From Arsenophonus sp031446145 (GTDB lineage: Bacteria; Pseudomonadota; Gammaproteobacteria; Enterobacterales; Enterobacteriaceae): DNA of 64,000 nt. The stretch lies in assembly GCA_031446145.1 (NCBI GenBank), contig CP132903.1, positions 434,001 to 498,000 of the forward strand. Direction: 5' to 3'. The notes under the pieces are model-generated. The model did not search any database. It was not told the origin of the DNA and saw nothing but the letters and a program-made list of their open reading frames with translations. Shown piece after piece: positions 47,832 through 57,867 of the stretch. Every line of letters starts with the position of its first letter. The first letter of the stretch is position 1. A program made the position numbers and the translations under genes.

Positions 47832-50648
47832 ATGAACAATTATAAAAATACACTTAATTTACCAGATACAGATTTTCCGATGCGTGCTAATCTTTCTAAA
47901 AAAGAACCAGAAGTATTGATGCGTTGGTTTAAGGAAGGTTTGTATAAGAATATTCGTAGAAATAAAATCGGTAAACCAATGTTTATATTGCATGATGGTC
48001 CGCCATATGCTAATGGTAATATTCATATTGGTCATGCAGTGAACAAAATTTTGAAAGATATTATTGTGAAATCTAAAGGACTTGCAGGTTTTGATGTACC
48101 ATACGTTCCTGGTTGGGATTGTCATGGTTTGCCAATCGAACATCAAGTAGAAAAAATTATAGGTAAAGCAGGAGAAAAAGTATCTCCATTTATTTTTCGT
48201 AAGGAATGTCGTAAATATGCTAAAAGACAAATTGAAGTTCAAAAAAGTGATTTTATTAGAATGGGAATCTTGGGTGATTGGGAAAATCCATATTTGACTA
48301 TGGATTTTGAAACAGAAGCGAACATTATTCGTACATTAGGCAAAGTTATTGAAAATGGTTATTTACTTAAAGGTATTAAACCAGTACATTGGTGTATTTC
48401 TTGTCGTTCTTCTTTAGCTGAAGCTGAAGTCGAGTATTATAATAAAACATCATCTTCTATTTATGTTTGTTTTAGATCAGTTGATCCGAAGAGTGTTTAT
48501 TCTAAATTTGGAATAGAATCAAAAATATTGTCAGTTTCAGTAATTATTTGGACAACAACACCTTGGACGTTGCCTGCAAATCGTGCTGTTGCTGTTAACT
48601 CTGATTTTAAATATCAATTAATACAAATTAATACTGATGAATGTTTTATTGTATCTAAAATTTTTGTTCAATCACTTATTCAGTATCTTCAGCCAAAAAC
48701 ATGGAAAGTTTTAGGTGAATGTTGTGGTTTTTTATTAGAATCATTGCTCTTTTGGCATCCATTCATGAGTTTTTCTGTGCCTCTTATTTTGAGCGATCAT
48801 GTAACATTAAATTCTGGTACAGGGATTGTACACATTGCACCAGCACATGGTCCTGAAGATTATGTGATTGGTGAAAAATATAAATTAGAAATTGTAAATT
48901 TAATTGATTCGAATGGTTGTTATTTAAAAAATGTTTATCCTGGTTTAAATGGTATATCTGTATTTCAAGTTGATAAATTAGTTATAAAGATTTTAATAAA
49001 TAAACATATGTTATTGCATAAAGAAATTTTGAAACATAGTTACCCACATTGTTGGAGGCATAAGAAACCAGTTATTTTTCGTACCACACCACAGTGGTTT
49101 ATTAGTATGAAAAAAAATGATTTGCGCAAAAAATCATTAAAAGAAATCAAAAATGTTAAATGGATTCCTGTATGGGGGGAGGCACAAATTAAATCGATGC
49201 TTGAAAAATGTCCTAATTGGTGCATTTCGCGTCAGCGAACTTATGGTGTGCCAATGACATTATTTGTGCATAAGAAAACAAAAACATTACACCCTAATAT
49301 ATTAGAGATAATTGAAAAAATTGCTAAAAATGTTGAAAAATGTGGTGTTGAGATATGGTGGGATTTAGATCCATTGACTATTTTAGGAAAAGATGCAATA
49401 GATTATATTAAAGTTGAGGATATTCTTGATGTATGGTTTGATTCTGGTTCAACACATTATTCAATCGTAGATGTACGTCCTGAATTTCAGGGTCGTGCTA
49501 TTGACATGTATTTAGAAGGATCTGATCAGCACCGAGGTTGGTTTTTATCATCTTTAATTCTTTCTACTGCTATAAAAGGTAAAGCTCCTTATCGGCAAGT
49601 TTTAACGCATGGTTTTACAGTTGATGAACAAGGAAGAAAAATGTCAAAATCTTTAGGAAATACAATTAATCCACAAGAAATAATGAATGATTTAGGTGCT
49701 GATATTTTAAGATTGTGGGTTGCATCAACAGATTATACTACTGAAATTTCTATTTCAAAAAAAAATTTAAAATGTTCTGTAGATCAATATCGGCGTATTC
49801 GTAATACTGCTCGTTTTTTATTGGCAAATTTAAAAGAGTTTGATCCTTTGGTAGATAAAGTACTACCAGAAAAAATGATAATTTTAGATCAATGGGCAAT
49901 AGGAAAAGCAAAGTTTATTCAAGAAGCAATTATAAAACATTATGCTAATTATAATTTTCATGAGGTAGTTCAATCTTTAATGCAATTTTGTTCAGTTGAT
50001 ATGGGATCTTTTTATTTTGAAATTATAAAAGATCGTCAGTATACTGGAAAAAGTAATAGTTTAGCTCGTCGTAGTTGTCAAACTGTTTTGTTTCATATAG
50101 CAGAAGCTTTAGTGCGATGGATTTCTCCTATTCTTTCTTTCACTGCAAGTGAAATTTGGGATAAATTACCAGGTCAACATACAAAATATGTTTTTACTGA
50201 AGAATATTATAATGTTTTATTTGAATTAAATATCAATGAAAGACTTGGTGATAATTTTTGGAATAAGTTATTTATTATTCGTAGTGCAGTTAATAAAGTT
50301 TTTGAAAAGGCTCGTGCAGATAAGTTAATTCGTAGTTCATTAGAAGTTTCAGTAATTTTATATGTAAATATAGAATTTGCTAAAATACTTAATTATTTTG
50401 GAAATGAATTACGATTTATATTATTAACTTCAGAAACTCAAGTTATTGATATTTCTAAGGCTCCTCTCTCAGTAGAAAATAGTGAAATTAATGGCCTGAA
50501 AATTTCTTTTAAAAAAGCACAGGGTAATAAATGTCCTCGCTGTTGGCATTATGCTACGGATATTGGTCGAGTAGAAAAATATATGGAGTTGTGTGGTCGC
50601 TGTGTTACCAATATAGCTGGTAATGGTGAAATACGTAAATTTGCTTAA
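47832..50648 (+). CDS. ileS: IleS, isoleucyl-tRNA synthetase
   Basis: Charges tRNA-Ile; its editing domain removes valine. HIGH motif in NIHIGHAVNKIL, KMSKS in GRKMSKSLGN, editing domain around TTTPWTLPANRA, and a C-terminal zinc finger CPRCWHYATD...CGRC. Choosing ATG at 47832 (with GGAAG upstream) gives 938 residues, the exact E. coli length, starting MNNYKNTLNLPDTDFPMR. An upstream reading inside ribF is not supported. The stop TAA overlaps the lspA ATG by one base. Confidence 0.98.
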   Translation: MNNYKNTLNLPDTDFPMRANLSKKEPEVLMRWFKEGLYKNIRRNKIGKPMFILHDGPPYANGNIHIGHAVNKILKDIIVKSKGLAGFDVPYVPGWDCHGLPIEHQVEKIIGKAGEKVSPFIFRKECRKYAKRQIEVQKSDFIRMGILGDWENPYLTMDFETEANIIRTLGKVIENGYLLKGIKPVHWCISCRSSLAEAEVEYYNKTSSSIYVCFRSVDPKSVYSKFGIESKILSVSVIIWTTTPWTLPANRAVAVNSDFKYQLIQINTDECFIVSKIFVQSLIQYLQPKTWKVLGECCGFLLESLLFWHPFMSFSVPLILSDHVTLNSGTGIVHIAPAHGPEDYVIGEKYKLEIVNLIDSNGCYLKNVYPGLNGISVFQVDKLVIKILINKHMLLHKEILKHSYPHCWRHKKPVIFRTTPQWFISMKKNDLRKKSLKEIKNVKWIPVWGEAQIKSMLEKCPNWCISRQRTYGVPMTLFVHKKTKTLHPNILEIIEKIAKNVEKCGVEIWWDLDPLTILGKDAIDYIKVEDILDVWFDSGSTHYSIVDVRPEFQGRAIDMYLEGSDQHRGWFLSSLILSTAIKGKAPYRQVLTHGFTVDEQGRKMSKSLGNTINPQEIMNDLGADILRLWVASTDYTTEISISKKNLKCSVDQYRRIRNTARFLLANLKEFDPLVDKVLPEKMIILDQWAIGKAKFIQEAIIKHYANYNFHEVVQSLMQFCSVDMGSFYFEIIKDRQYTGKSNSLARRSCQTVLFHIAEALVRWISPILSFTASEIWDKLPGQHTKYVFTEEYYNVLFELNINERLGDNFWNKLFIIRSAVNKVFEKARADKLIRSSLEVSVILYVNIEFAKILNYFGNELRFILLTSETQVIDISKAPLSVENSEINGLKISFKKAQGNKCPRCWHYATDIGRVEKYMELCGRCVTNIAGNGEIRKFA

Positions 50649-51127
50649 TGAAAAAATTAATTTGTTCCAACGGATTGTTTTGGTTATGGTTAAGTGCTTT
50701 AGTATTTTTTGTTGATATTTGCACTAAAAAAATAATTTTTAATAATTTTGAATTATATTCATATATAACATTGATGCCTTATTTGAATATTACTTATGTC
50801 AGAAATTATGGAGTTGCATTTGGTTTTTTAGCTAATGAAAAAACTTGGGAATTTTGGTTTTTTGTGTTAATAGCAATTATAATTTGTATAACGCTAATTT
50901 TAATAATGTATTATCAAGAAATTGAAAAAAAAATAAATAATATTGCTTATGCAATCATTATAGGTGGTGCTTTAGGTAATTTGTATGATCGTGTTGTTTA
51001 TGGTTTTGTTATTGATTTCATTGATTTTCACGTGAACAATTTACATTGGCCAACATTTAATATTGCTGATATAGCAATTTGTATTGGTGCTGGATTGATG
51101 ATTTTAGATCATGTTATAAACTCTTGA
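50648..51127 (+). CDS. lspA: LspA, lipoprotein signal peptidase II
   Basis: Inner-membrane aspartyl protease that removes signal peptides from lipoproteins such as CyoA. Four hydrophobic helices; the catalytic aspartates lie in GNLYDRVVYGFVIDFIDF and FNIADIAICIG. 159 residues (E. coli 164). Overlaps ileS by one base (TAATG), indicating coupled translation. fkpB, next in E. coli, is missing. Confidence 0.96.
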   Translation: MKKLICSNGLFWLWLSALVFFVDICTKKIIFNNFELYSYITLMPYLNITYVRNYGVAFGFLANEKTWEFWFFVLIAIIICITLILIMYYQEIEKKINNIAYAIIIGGALGNLYDRVVYGFVIDFIDFHVNNLHWPTFNIADIAICIGAGLMILDHVINS

Positions 51128-51446
51128 TAAACGGGGTTATATTTCTTTATTTTTTCCTTTGTATGTTAAATATTATTTAAAAATTTTTTGTTATGTGATA
51201 ATTTTTATTATCATATCATAGTTAGTAAAATTAAAATTATTATTTTAATTTAATAAAAATAAGGATATTTAACAAATACTATTTTTTTTAAAAATCACCA
51301 TATTTTATGTTTTTCTAATATTAATTTAGATTTTTTAGTCAATATTTAATAAATATCTCTTTTTAAGAAAGAAATAATAACATTTTATACATAAATATTT
51401 TTCATAAAATTAAAATTTTATAAAAAATAAGAAATTGGAGCGATAT
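51128..51446. other. Spacer where fkpB would lie
   Basis: About 320 bases between lspA and ispH. E. coli has fkpB here. No FKBP-type remnant is readable. GGAG at 51437-51440 serves ispH. Confidence 0.55.
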
Positions 51447-52406
51447 ATGCAAATATTGCTAGCTAACCCTAGAGGTTTATGTGCTGGTGTTAATCGTGCA
51501 ATTACGATTGTGAATCGTGCATTATTTTTGTATGGTTCTCCAATTTATGTACATCACGAAGTAGTGCATAATCGTTATGTAGTTAAAGATTTTTGTGAAC
51601 GTGGTGTAATTTTTATTGAAAAAATATCTGAAGTACCTGATGGTACTGTTTTGATTTTTTCTGCTCATGGTGTTTCGCAAGAAATTCGTAAAAAAGCTAA
51701 ATCACGTAATTTAAAAATGTTATTCGATGCCACTTGTCCATTAGTCACTAAAGTACATATGGAAGTTATTCGTGCCAGTAAAAAAGGGCAAGAAGTAATA
51801 TTGATTGGTCATGCAGGTCATCCAGAAGTACAAGGTACAATGGGGCAATACAATAATCCTTTTGGCGGTATATATTTAATTGAATCTAAAGAAGATATTC
51901 CAAAATTAAATTTAAAGGATAAAAACAATCTTTGTTTTGTAACACAGACTACATTATCAGTTGAAGATACTTCTTATATTATTGATGAATTAAAAAATTA
52001 CTTTCCAAATATTATTAGTCCACGTAAAAATGATATTTGTTATGCGACAACTAATCGTCAAGAAGCAGTACGTGAATTATCTTATCAGGTTGATATTGTA
52101 CTGGTTGTGGGATCTAAGAATTCTTCTAATTCTAATCGTCTTACTGAATTAGTTAAAAAAATAGGTAAGAAAAGTTTTTTGATTGATTCTGTTGATGAAA
52201 TTCAAAAAAATTGGTTTAATAATGTAAGTGTTATCGGTATTACTGCTGGTGCTTCTGCACCAGATATTCTTGTTAATGAGGTTATTGAATATTTAAAAAC
52301 TTTAGGTGTTTGTAAAATAAAAGAACTTTATGGTCATAAAGAAAATATGTTTTTTCAGATTCCACAAGAGTTGCGTATAAACATCAACGAAAAATACAAG
52401 TTATAA
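51447..52406 (+). CDS. ispH: IspH, 4-hydroxy-3-methylbut-2-enyl diphosphate reductase
   Basis: Iron-sulfur enzyme for the last MEP-pathway step, making isopentenyl and dimethylallyl diphosphate, the substrates of IspA. Cluster cysteines are Cys12 in RGLCAGV, Cys97 in DATCPLVTKVH and the one in DICYATTNRQ; SKNSSNSNR binds the diphosphate. ATG 51447 with GGAG six bases before gives 319 residues (E. coli 316). An upstream TTG lies within the ribosome-binding site and is unlikely. Confidence 0.97.
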   Translation: MQILLANPRGLCAGVNRAITIVNRALFLYGSPIYVHHEVVHNRYVVKDFCERGVIFIEKISEVPDGTVLIFSAHGVSQEIRKKAKSRNLKMLFDATCPLVTKVHMEVIRASKKGQEVILIGHAGHPEVQGTMGQYNNPFGGIYLIESKEDIPKLNLKDKNNLCFVTQTTLSVEDTSYIIDELKNYFPNIISPRKNDICYATTNRQEAVRELSYQVDIVLVVGSKNSSNSNRLTELVKKIGKKSFLIDSVDEIQKNWFNNVSVIGITAGASAPDILVNEVIEYLKTLGVCKIKELYGHKENMFFQIPQELRININEKYKL

Positions 52407-52600
52407 ATATTATTAGAAATAGTATATTTTTCATATAGTGTATAGTTCATAATATTTATGATAATTTTTATATATGATTATTTTTATAATAAGTATTTTC
52501 ATTTTTTAAAAGTAAATTAAACAAAATTTTTATATTTTAAGTAATTATTGAAAATTTCTAAATAAAATATTTATGTATTTTTTATCTAATTGAGAAAAAA

Positions 52601-53416
52601 ATGATTATTTCGAAACATATTCGTGTCGCTGTTGTAGGTGCTCAAGGGCGAATGGGAAGTATGTTAATAAAATTTATTGCACAAAATAAAAAAGTTTTTT
52701 TAGGTGCAGCATTAGTCAAAAAAGGTTCTAATAAAGTTGGAATTGATGCTGGTAAATTAGTGGGCTTGCATCCTTTAAACATTATGGTTACAGATAATCT
52801 GATTAATGTTTTAAATGACTTTGATATTTTAATTGATTTTACTAATCCCAAAAACACAAAATCTTTATTGTTAATATGTAAAAAATATAAAAAAAGTATG
52901 ATTATTGGTACTACAGGATTTAATGAAATTGATAAAAATTTTATTCAAGAAACTGCAAAAGAAATTCCAATTGTATTTTCTGAAAATTTTAGCATTGGTA
53001 TTAATGTTATGTATAAATTGTTGGAGATTACAGCAAAACTAATTGGTAAATGTAATGATATAATGATTTTTGAAACTCATCATAAAAAGAAAGTTGATAC
53101 ACCATCAGGAACAGCATTACAAATAAAAGCAATTATTGGTAAAAATATTAAAGCGGATTCTTACAGTTCTTTTATTGGTGAAAAGAAAGTTTTTTCTAAT
53201 GACAAAAGAAAAAATAATATTAATATTGCAAGTATTAGATCTGAAGATATGCTTGGTAAGCATAAGGTTGTTTTTTCTACAATTAATGAACGACTAGAAA
53301 TTAATCATAAAGTACTAAATCGTACAATTTTCGCGCACGGAGTGGTAAAAGCTTGTTTATGGTTAAAAGAAAAAAAAGTTGGATTATATAGTATGCAAGA
53401 TGTATTGAATATTTAA
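52601..53416 (+). CDS. dapB: DapB, 4-hydroxy-tetrahydrodipicolinate reductase
   Basis: NAD(P)H-dependent step on the way to meso-diaminopimelate for peptidoglycan and to lysine. Nucleotide-binding VVGAQGRMG at the start, IGTTGFNEID, and the active-site ETHHKKKVDTPSGTA with the paired histidines and lysine. 271 residues (E. coli 273). Last gene of the second block; in E. coli carAB would follow downstream, but here fpr follows on the other strand. Confidence 0.97.
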   Translation: MIISKHIRVAVVGAQGRMGSMLIKFIAQNKKVFLGAALVKKGSNKVGIDAGKLVGLHPLNIMVTDNLINVLNDFDILIDFTNPKNTKSLLLICKKYKKSMIIGTTGFNEIDKNFIQETAKEIPIVFSENFSIGINVMYKLLEITAKLIGKCNDIMIFETHHKKKVDTPSGTALQIKAIIGKNIKADSYSSFIGEKKVFSNDKRKNNINIASIRSEDMLGKHKVVFSTINERLEINHKVLNRTIFAHGVVKACLWLKEKKVGLYSMQDVLNI

Positions 53417-53600
53417 TTTTTAGGATATTTTTTGTATTAATTTTTTTTGAAAAATATATCTTTAATCGAAAATTGTACAATAATATCTTCGAAGATTAAA
53501 AATATAAAAGCATTCTTTATATTTTAACATAAAGAAAATTATATCTATAAAATTATAATATTTTAAAAAATTTAATGCTATTTTTTTGCTAAATATAAAA

Positions 53601-54347
53601 TTACCAGTATTGTTCACTGGTAATTTGCCCAATTTGACTGCGTAAGTTTTTTTTCATACCCCTTTGTATTTTTAGCAAATTTTGTGTATCTTTAACCATA
53701 TTGGGATTACCACAAAGCATAACATGACTATTTAATGGATTAAGGGTTGCTTGTACTGATTTTTCTAAATCTCCGTTTTCAATTAATGTTGGAATACGTC
53801 CTCTTAAGGCTCCAGTAATATTTTCTCGACTAATAATAGTTTGAACTTTTAATTTTCCTTTGTATTTTTTTTCTAATTTTTTAATTAGTGATAAATAACT
53901 TAAATCTTTGGAATAACGTACGGCATGTACAAGAATAATTTTATGAAATCGAGATAAATCTTTGCCGAATTGTAAAATAGATAAAAAAGGCCCAATAGCT
54001 GTTCCTGTAGATAACATCCATAAAGTGTTTGCAGCAGGTAACATTTTCAATAAAAAAAATCCAGCCGATTTCTTGGTTATGTAAACAGAATCACCTGTAT
54101 TTAATTTTGCAAGATGTGGACTAAGTTTACCATACGGTACTTTTATGAGATAAAACTCTAATTTTTTTTCATTTGGAGCATTGACATAAGAATAAGCTCT
54201 TTGTATACGCTGACCATTTATTTCTAAAGCAAGTTTAGCAAATTGTCCTGGAATGAATGGTTCAATTGAAGCATTGATGATTAAACTAAATAAAGAGTTA
54301 TTCCATTTGTGATTTTTAATAATGTTTCCTTTTATCCAATTTGTCAT
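53601..54347 (-). CDS. fpr: Fpr, ferredoxin/flavodoxin-NADP+ reductase
   Basis: FAD enzyme moving electrons between NADPH and flavodoxin or ferredoxin, used by iron-sulfur enzymes such as IspH. RAYSYVN binds FAD, STGTAIGPFLSIL binds NADP, and the chain ends in the stacking Trp248. 248 residues, identical to E. coli length; starts MTNWIKGNIIKNHKWN like MADWVTGKVTKVQNWT. In E. coli glpX lies between fpr and glpK; it is missing here. Confidence 0.97.
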   Translation of the reverse strand: MTNWIKGNIIKNHKWNNSLFSLIINASIEPFIPGQFAKLALEINGQRIQRAYSYVNAPNEKKLEFYLIKVPYGKLSPHLAKLNTGDSVYITKKSAGFFLLKMLPAANTLWMLSTGTAIGPFLSILQFGKDLSRFHKIILVHAVRYSKDLSYLSLIKKLEKKYKGKLKVQTIISRENITGALRGRIPTLIENGDLEKSVQATLNPLNSHVMLCGNPNMVKDTQNLLKIQRGMKKNLRSQIGQITSEQYW

Positions 54348-54556
54348 ATTTTGTTTCTCTATATTTCGATTTTGTCTGATATTTTGATATATTTTTTGTA
54401 TAATTATATGATTAAAAATATTAAAAATGATTGTTATTGCTAATAAATATTTTATGAAATTTATGTAAATTCTATTTATTAAATAACATTAAATAATTTT
54501 TTTTAAAAACAGTATTAAAGTTAGTTAATTTTTTATTTAAATTTGTGAAGATATAT

Positions 54557-56083
54557 TCATATGTTTTCTTGCCAATTTTTAACACGTGACACTGCTTTTT
54601 TCCATCCATTATATTTGTAGTTTCTTTCAGTGGTTTCAATTTCAGGAATAAAAGTTTTTTCTATGTTCATTTTTTCTTTTATTTCATCTAAATCGTTCCA
54701 AAAATTTATTGCTAAGCCAGCAAGTAAAGCTGCTCCTAAAGCACTACTTTCACGAATTATAGGACGTTCTACATAAGTCCCTAATATATCAGATTGAAAT
54801 TGCATTAAAAAATTATTTTTTACCGCACCACCATCAACGCGTAACGACTTTAATTGTGTATTTGTATCCTTTTGAATTGCTTCTAATACATCACGTGTTT
54901 GGTATGCAATTGATTCTAAGGTAGCTCTGATAATATGATTTCGATTAGTACCACGTGTTAAACCAAAAATAGCACCACGAGCATATGGATCCCAGTATGG
55001 TGCACCTAATCCTGTTAGAGCTGGAACAACATAAACACCATTATTACTTTTTACTTTATTAGCAAAATATTCTGAATCATTGACATCATCAATTAATTTT
55101 AGTTCATCACGTAACCATTGTATAGAGGCACCTGCCATAAATACGGCACCTTCTAAAGCATAATTTACTTCACCCCTAGGCCCACAAGCAATAGTTGTTA
55201 ATAACCCATGATTAGAAATTTGAGTTTTTTTGCCTGTATTCATTAACAGAAAACAACCTGTTCCATAAGTATTTTTAGCCATACCAGGTTGCACACATAA
55301 TTGTCCATATAATGCTGCTTGTTGATCACCAGCTATCCCAGCTATTGGAATACGTACCCCCCCTTTGCCACCAATGTTTGTTTGTCCATACACTTCTGAA
55401 GATGGACGTAATTTTGGTAACATATTTTTTGGAATATTAAAGGCATCTAAAATTTTTTGATCCCAATCTAATTTATGAATATTTAATAGCATAGTACGAG
55501 ATGCATTGGTAAAATCAGTAATGTGAACACGTCCTTGTGTCATTTTCCATACTAGCCAGGTATCTACAGTACCAAAAAGTAATTCACCATTTTTTGCCCG
55601 TTGATAGGCACCATCAATATTTTCAAGAATCCATTTTAGTTTTGTTCCAGAGAAATATGGATCAATAACAAGGCCTGTATTTTCACGAATATATTTTTCA
55701 AGTTTTGGATTATTTTGTTTGAGTTGAGTACAGAAATCAGCAGTACGTCGACATTGCCAAACAATTGCATTATAAATGGGTTTACCAGTTTTTTGTTCCC
55801 ATACAATAGTGGTTTCTCGTTGATTAGTTATCCCGATTCCTGCAATTTGATCACTGCGAATATCAGAAATTGCTAATGCTTCAGTAAGAGTAGCACTTTG
55901 TGTTGCCCATATTTTTATTGGATCATGTTCTACCCAACCAGGTTTTGGATAAATTTGCAAAAATTCACGTTGAGAAATATTAATAATATTAGCGTCATGA
56001 TCAAATACAATGGTACGTGAGCTTGTTGTGCCTTGATCAAGTGCTATGATATATTTTTTTTTTGATATGATCATTGTTATCAT
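54557..56083 (-). CDS. glpK: GlpK, glycerol kinase
   Basis: Phosphorylates glycerol to glycerol-3-phosphate, the backbone for phospholipids. ALDQGTTSSRTIVFD, ITNQRETTIVWE and GIAGDQQAALYGQL are ATP and glycerol motifs. The fructose-bisphosphate loop GGKGGVRIP and the region that binds PTS protein IIA-Glc in E. coli (ETTERNYKYNGW) are still readable. 508 residues from ATG 56083; an ATG at 56074 would give 505, against 502 in E. coli. The channel gene glpF, upstream in E. coli, is absent. Confidence 0.97.
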   Translation of the reverse strand: MITMIISKKKYIIALDQGTTSSRTIVFDHDANIINISQREFLQIYPKPGWVEHDPIKIWATQSATLTEALAISDIRSDQIAGIGITNQRETTIVWEQKTGKPIYNAIVWQCRRTADFCTQLKQNNPKLEKYIRENTGLVIDPYFSGTKLKWILENIDGAYQRAKNGELLFGTVDTWLVWKMTQGRVHITDFTNASRTMLLNIHKLDWDQKILDAFNIPKNMLPKLRPSSEVYGQTNIGGKGGVRIPIAGIAGDQQAALYGQLCVQPGMAKNTYGTGCFLLMNTGKKTQISNHGLLTTIACGPRGEVNYALEGAVFMAGASIQWLRDELKLIDDVNDSEYFANKVKSNNGVYVVPALTGLGAPYWDPYARGAIFGLTRGTNRNHIIRATLESIAYQTRDVLEAIQKDTNTQLKSLRVDGGAVKNNFLMQFQSDILGTYVERPIIRESSALGAALLAGLAINFWNDLDEIKEKMNIEKTFIPEIETTERNYKYNGWKKAVSRVKNWQENI

Positions 56084-57867
56084 GATTACCTAATTTACTA
56101 AAAAATTATGTAGCATTATTTTCTATTTTGTACGTTTTGATTGGTATGGTAAATAAATATAAATTAATTTTTGATAAATGTATTCAATAATAGCAACTAT
56201 TTTTTTTTAGAGGAGAAGAGTATATGATTAGAAAAATATTTCTGTTTTTTACAGAAATATTACTTTAATCAGTGAGATAAATTATTGGTTTTAGATTAAA
56301 AACAGTAAATAAAATATAATACAAATTCATTTTATTTTATTAAATTAAGTATCAATAATTAAAATATGAGTTAATGATAACATTATAACATAATGTATAA
56401 TATTTTTTTATAAAGATTTATATAATAAAATTCAAGCAAAAAATAACTGTAATTATAAAGTCTTTTGGCAAGTAAAATACTTTGGTAAGCAAAAAAATAC
56501 CAATATTAAACAATATTTTCTTTAAGTAATTACTATTTGACATATTGTGATTATCAAAAATAGTTTAAAAGATAATCAGTATATCAGTTTTATAAAGAAA
56601 AATTCTTTGAGTTATGTAAAAAATATAAAGTTATTGTTATCAAAAAAAAATAAAAAAAATAATCTAAAAACAATATTGAAGCATATTACTACAATTTTTT
56701 GTATAAGTTAAATAGTTGAAAAATGCTTAATCTAAAAAATAATTTTTATTTCAAATGATTTTGATTGCCATCTATAATGCTTATAAATATAAAAACACGA
56801 TTAAGAAAAAATATAATCTAGTTTCTAAAAATCAGATATATTGATTTATAATGTAGATTGTTTTATAATTTTGATTATACTCTTTTTTGTAATATAGTTA
56901 AAATAATTTCAGACATTATTTCTATAGTAATTTAAAAAAAATAAAGTTTTATTTATAATAAGTGTAGTATTTATAGTTTGAATAATACTAAAAATATTGT
57001 TTTTGTTTTTTCTAAACATGAAAACAATATTTTTTTGCTTATGTATTTTTTTAATGATTAAATGTCGATCATAATGTGGTATTTCTTGATTATAATTTTA
57101 AATTATAAAAAAGATAAAATCTTTTTGTTATAACAAATAAACATTTAAATAAAATATATATAATATAAGATAATCAGTTAAATATTTTTTTGATATTATT
57201 AAAATATTTGAGAATAAAGCAGAGCATAAAATATATCTAATAATTTTTGTTTTAGTTCATTAAAAGCGACATATTTTATAAATGGTTTTTAAAATAATAT
57301 TTTGATTATTATTAATTATAAAAATAATTGCTATTGTTTTTTGTATTTTTATTAAAATATTTTATATTTTTTTATAAAATATCTAAAGATATATAATTAT
57401 TTTTTTATATTTTTAAAAATTCCATTTAACTTATATTTTATATATTTTTTTACGTAATATTCTATAATATTTAACATAGTAATATTTTTTGGAATGCTAG
57501 TTATTTTCTTATAAACAAAAATTACTATATATTTTTTTAAAAAGTAAATCTTATATCAATGATTACATGAAACATGAAGATAAATTATAAAGTTTATGTG
57601 ATTCGTAATTTAACTATTTTATATAATGTTATATTAATATTTGCATTTTAAAATTTTTAAAATGTTTACTCGTAGTATAAGTATTATTAATTAAACAAGT
57701 GAAATGCATTATTTATCTAATAAAAAATCTAATTTTTATGATATTTATAGTGAATTTGTTGTCTTTTTCGTATTATAGTATCATGCAATATGGGTCTTTT
57801 AATTTAAAAGATAATGTATGTGGTCATTAAATCAATAGCTACTATGATCTATTTTTTATATCATAAA
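56084..57867. other. 1.8-kb spacer between glpK and hslU
   Basis: E. coli has glpF, zapB, rraA and menA here. I can read none of them on the expected strand. The whole stretch is AT-rich with frequent stops. The glpK promoter should lie near its right-hand side of glpK (about 56.1-56.2 kb) but cannot be picked by eye. Confidence 0.55.

Noticed and set aside
53461..53500. Possible bidirectional terminator between dapB and fpr (TTTAATC / GATTAAA)
   Set aside because: Only seven A/T-rich pairs around a long loop, without a clear T run; such pairs are expected by chance in this base composition.
57725..57860. Plus-strand text NFYDIYSEFVVFF resembling the start of RraA (ELCDIYQEDVNVV)
   Set aside because: rraA would be on the minus strand here in E. 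coli order, the match is a few residues long and the frame breaks at once. Chance is the simpler explanation.
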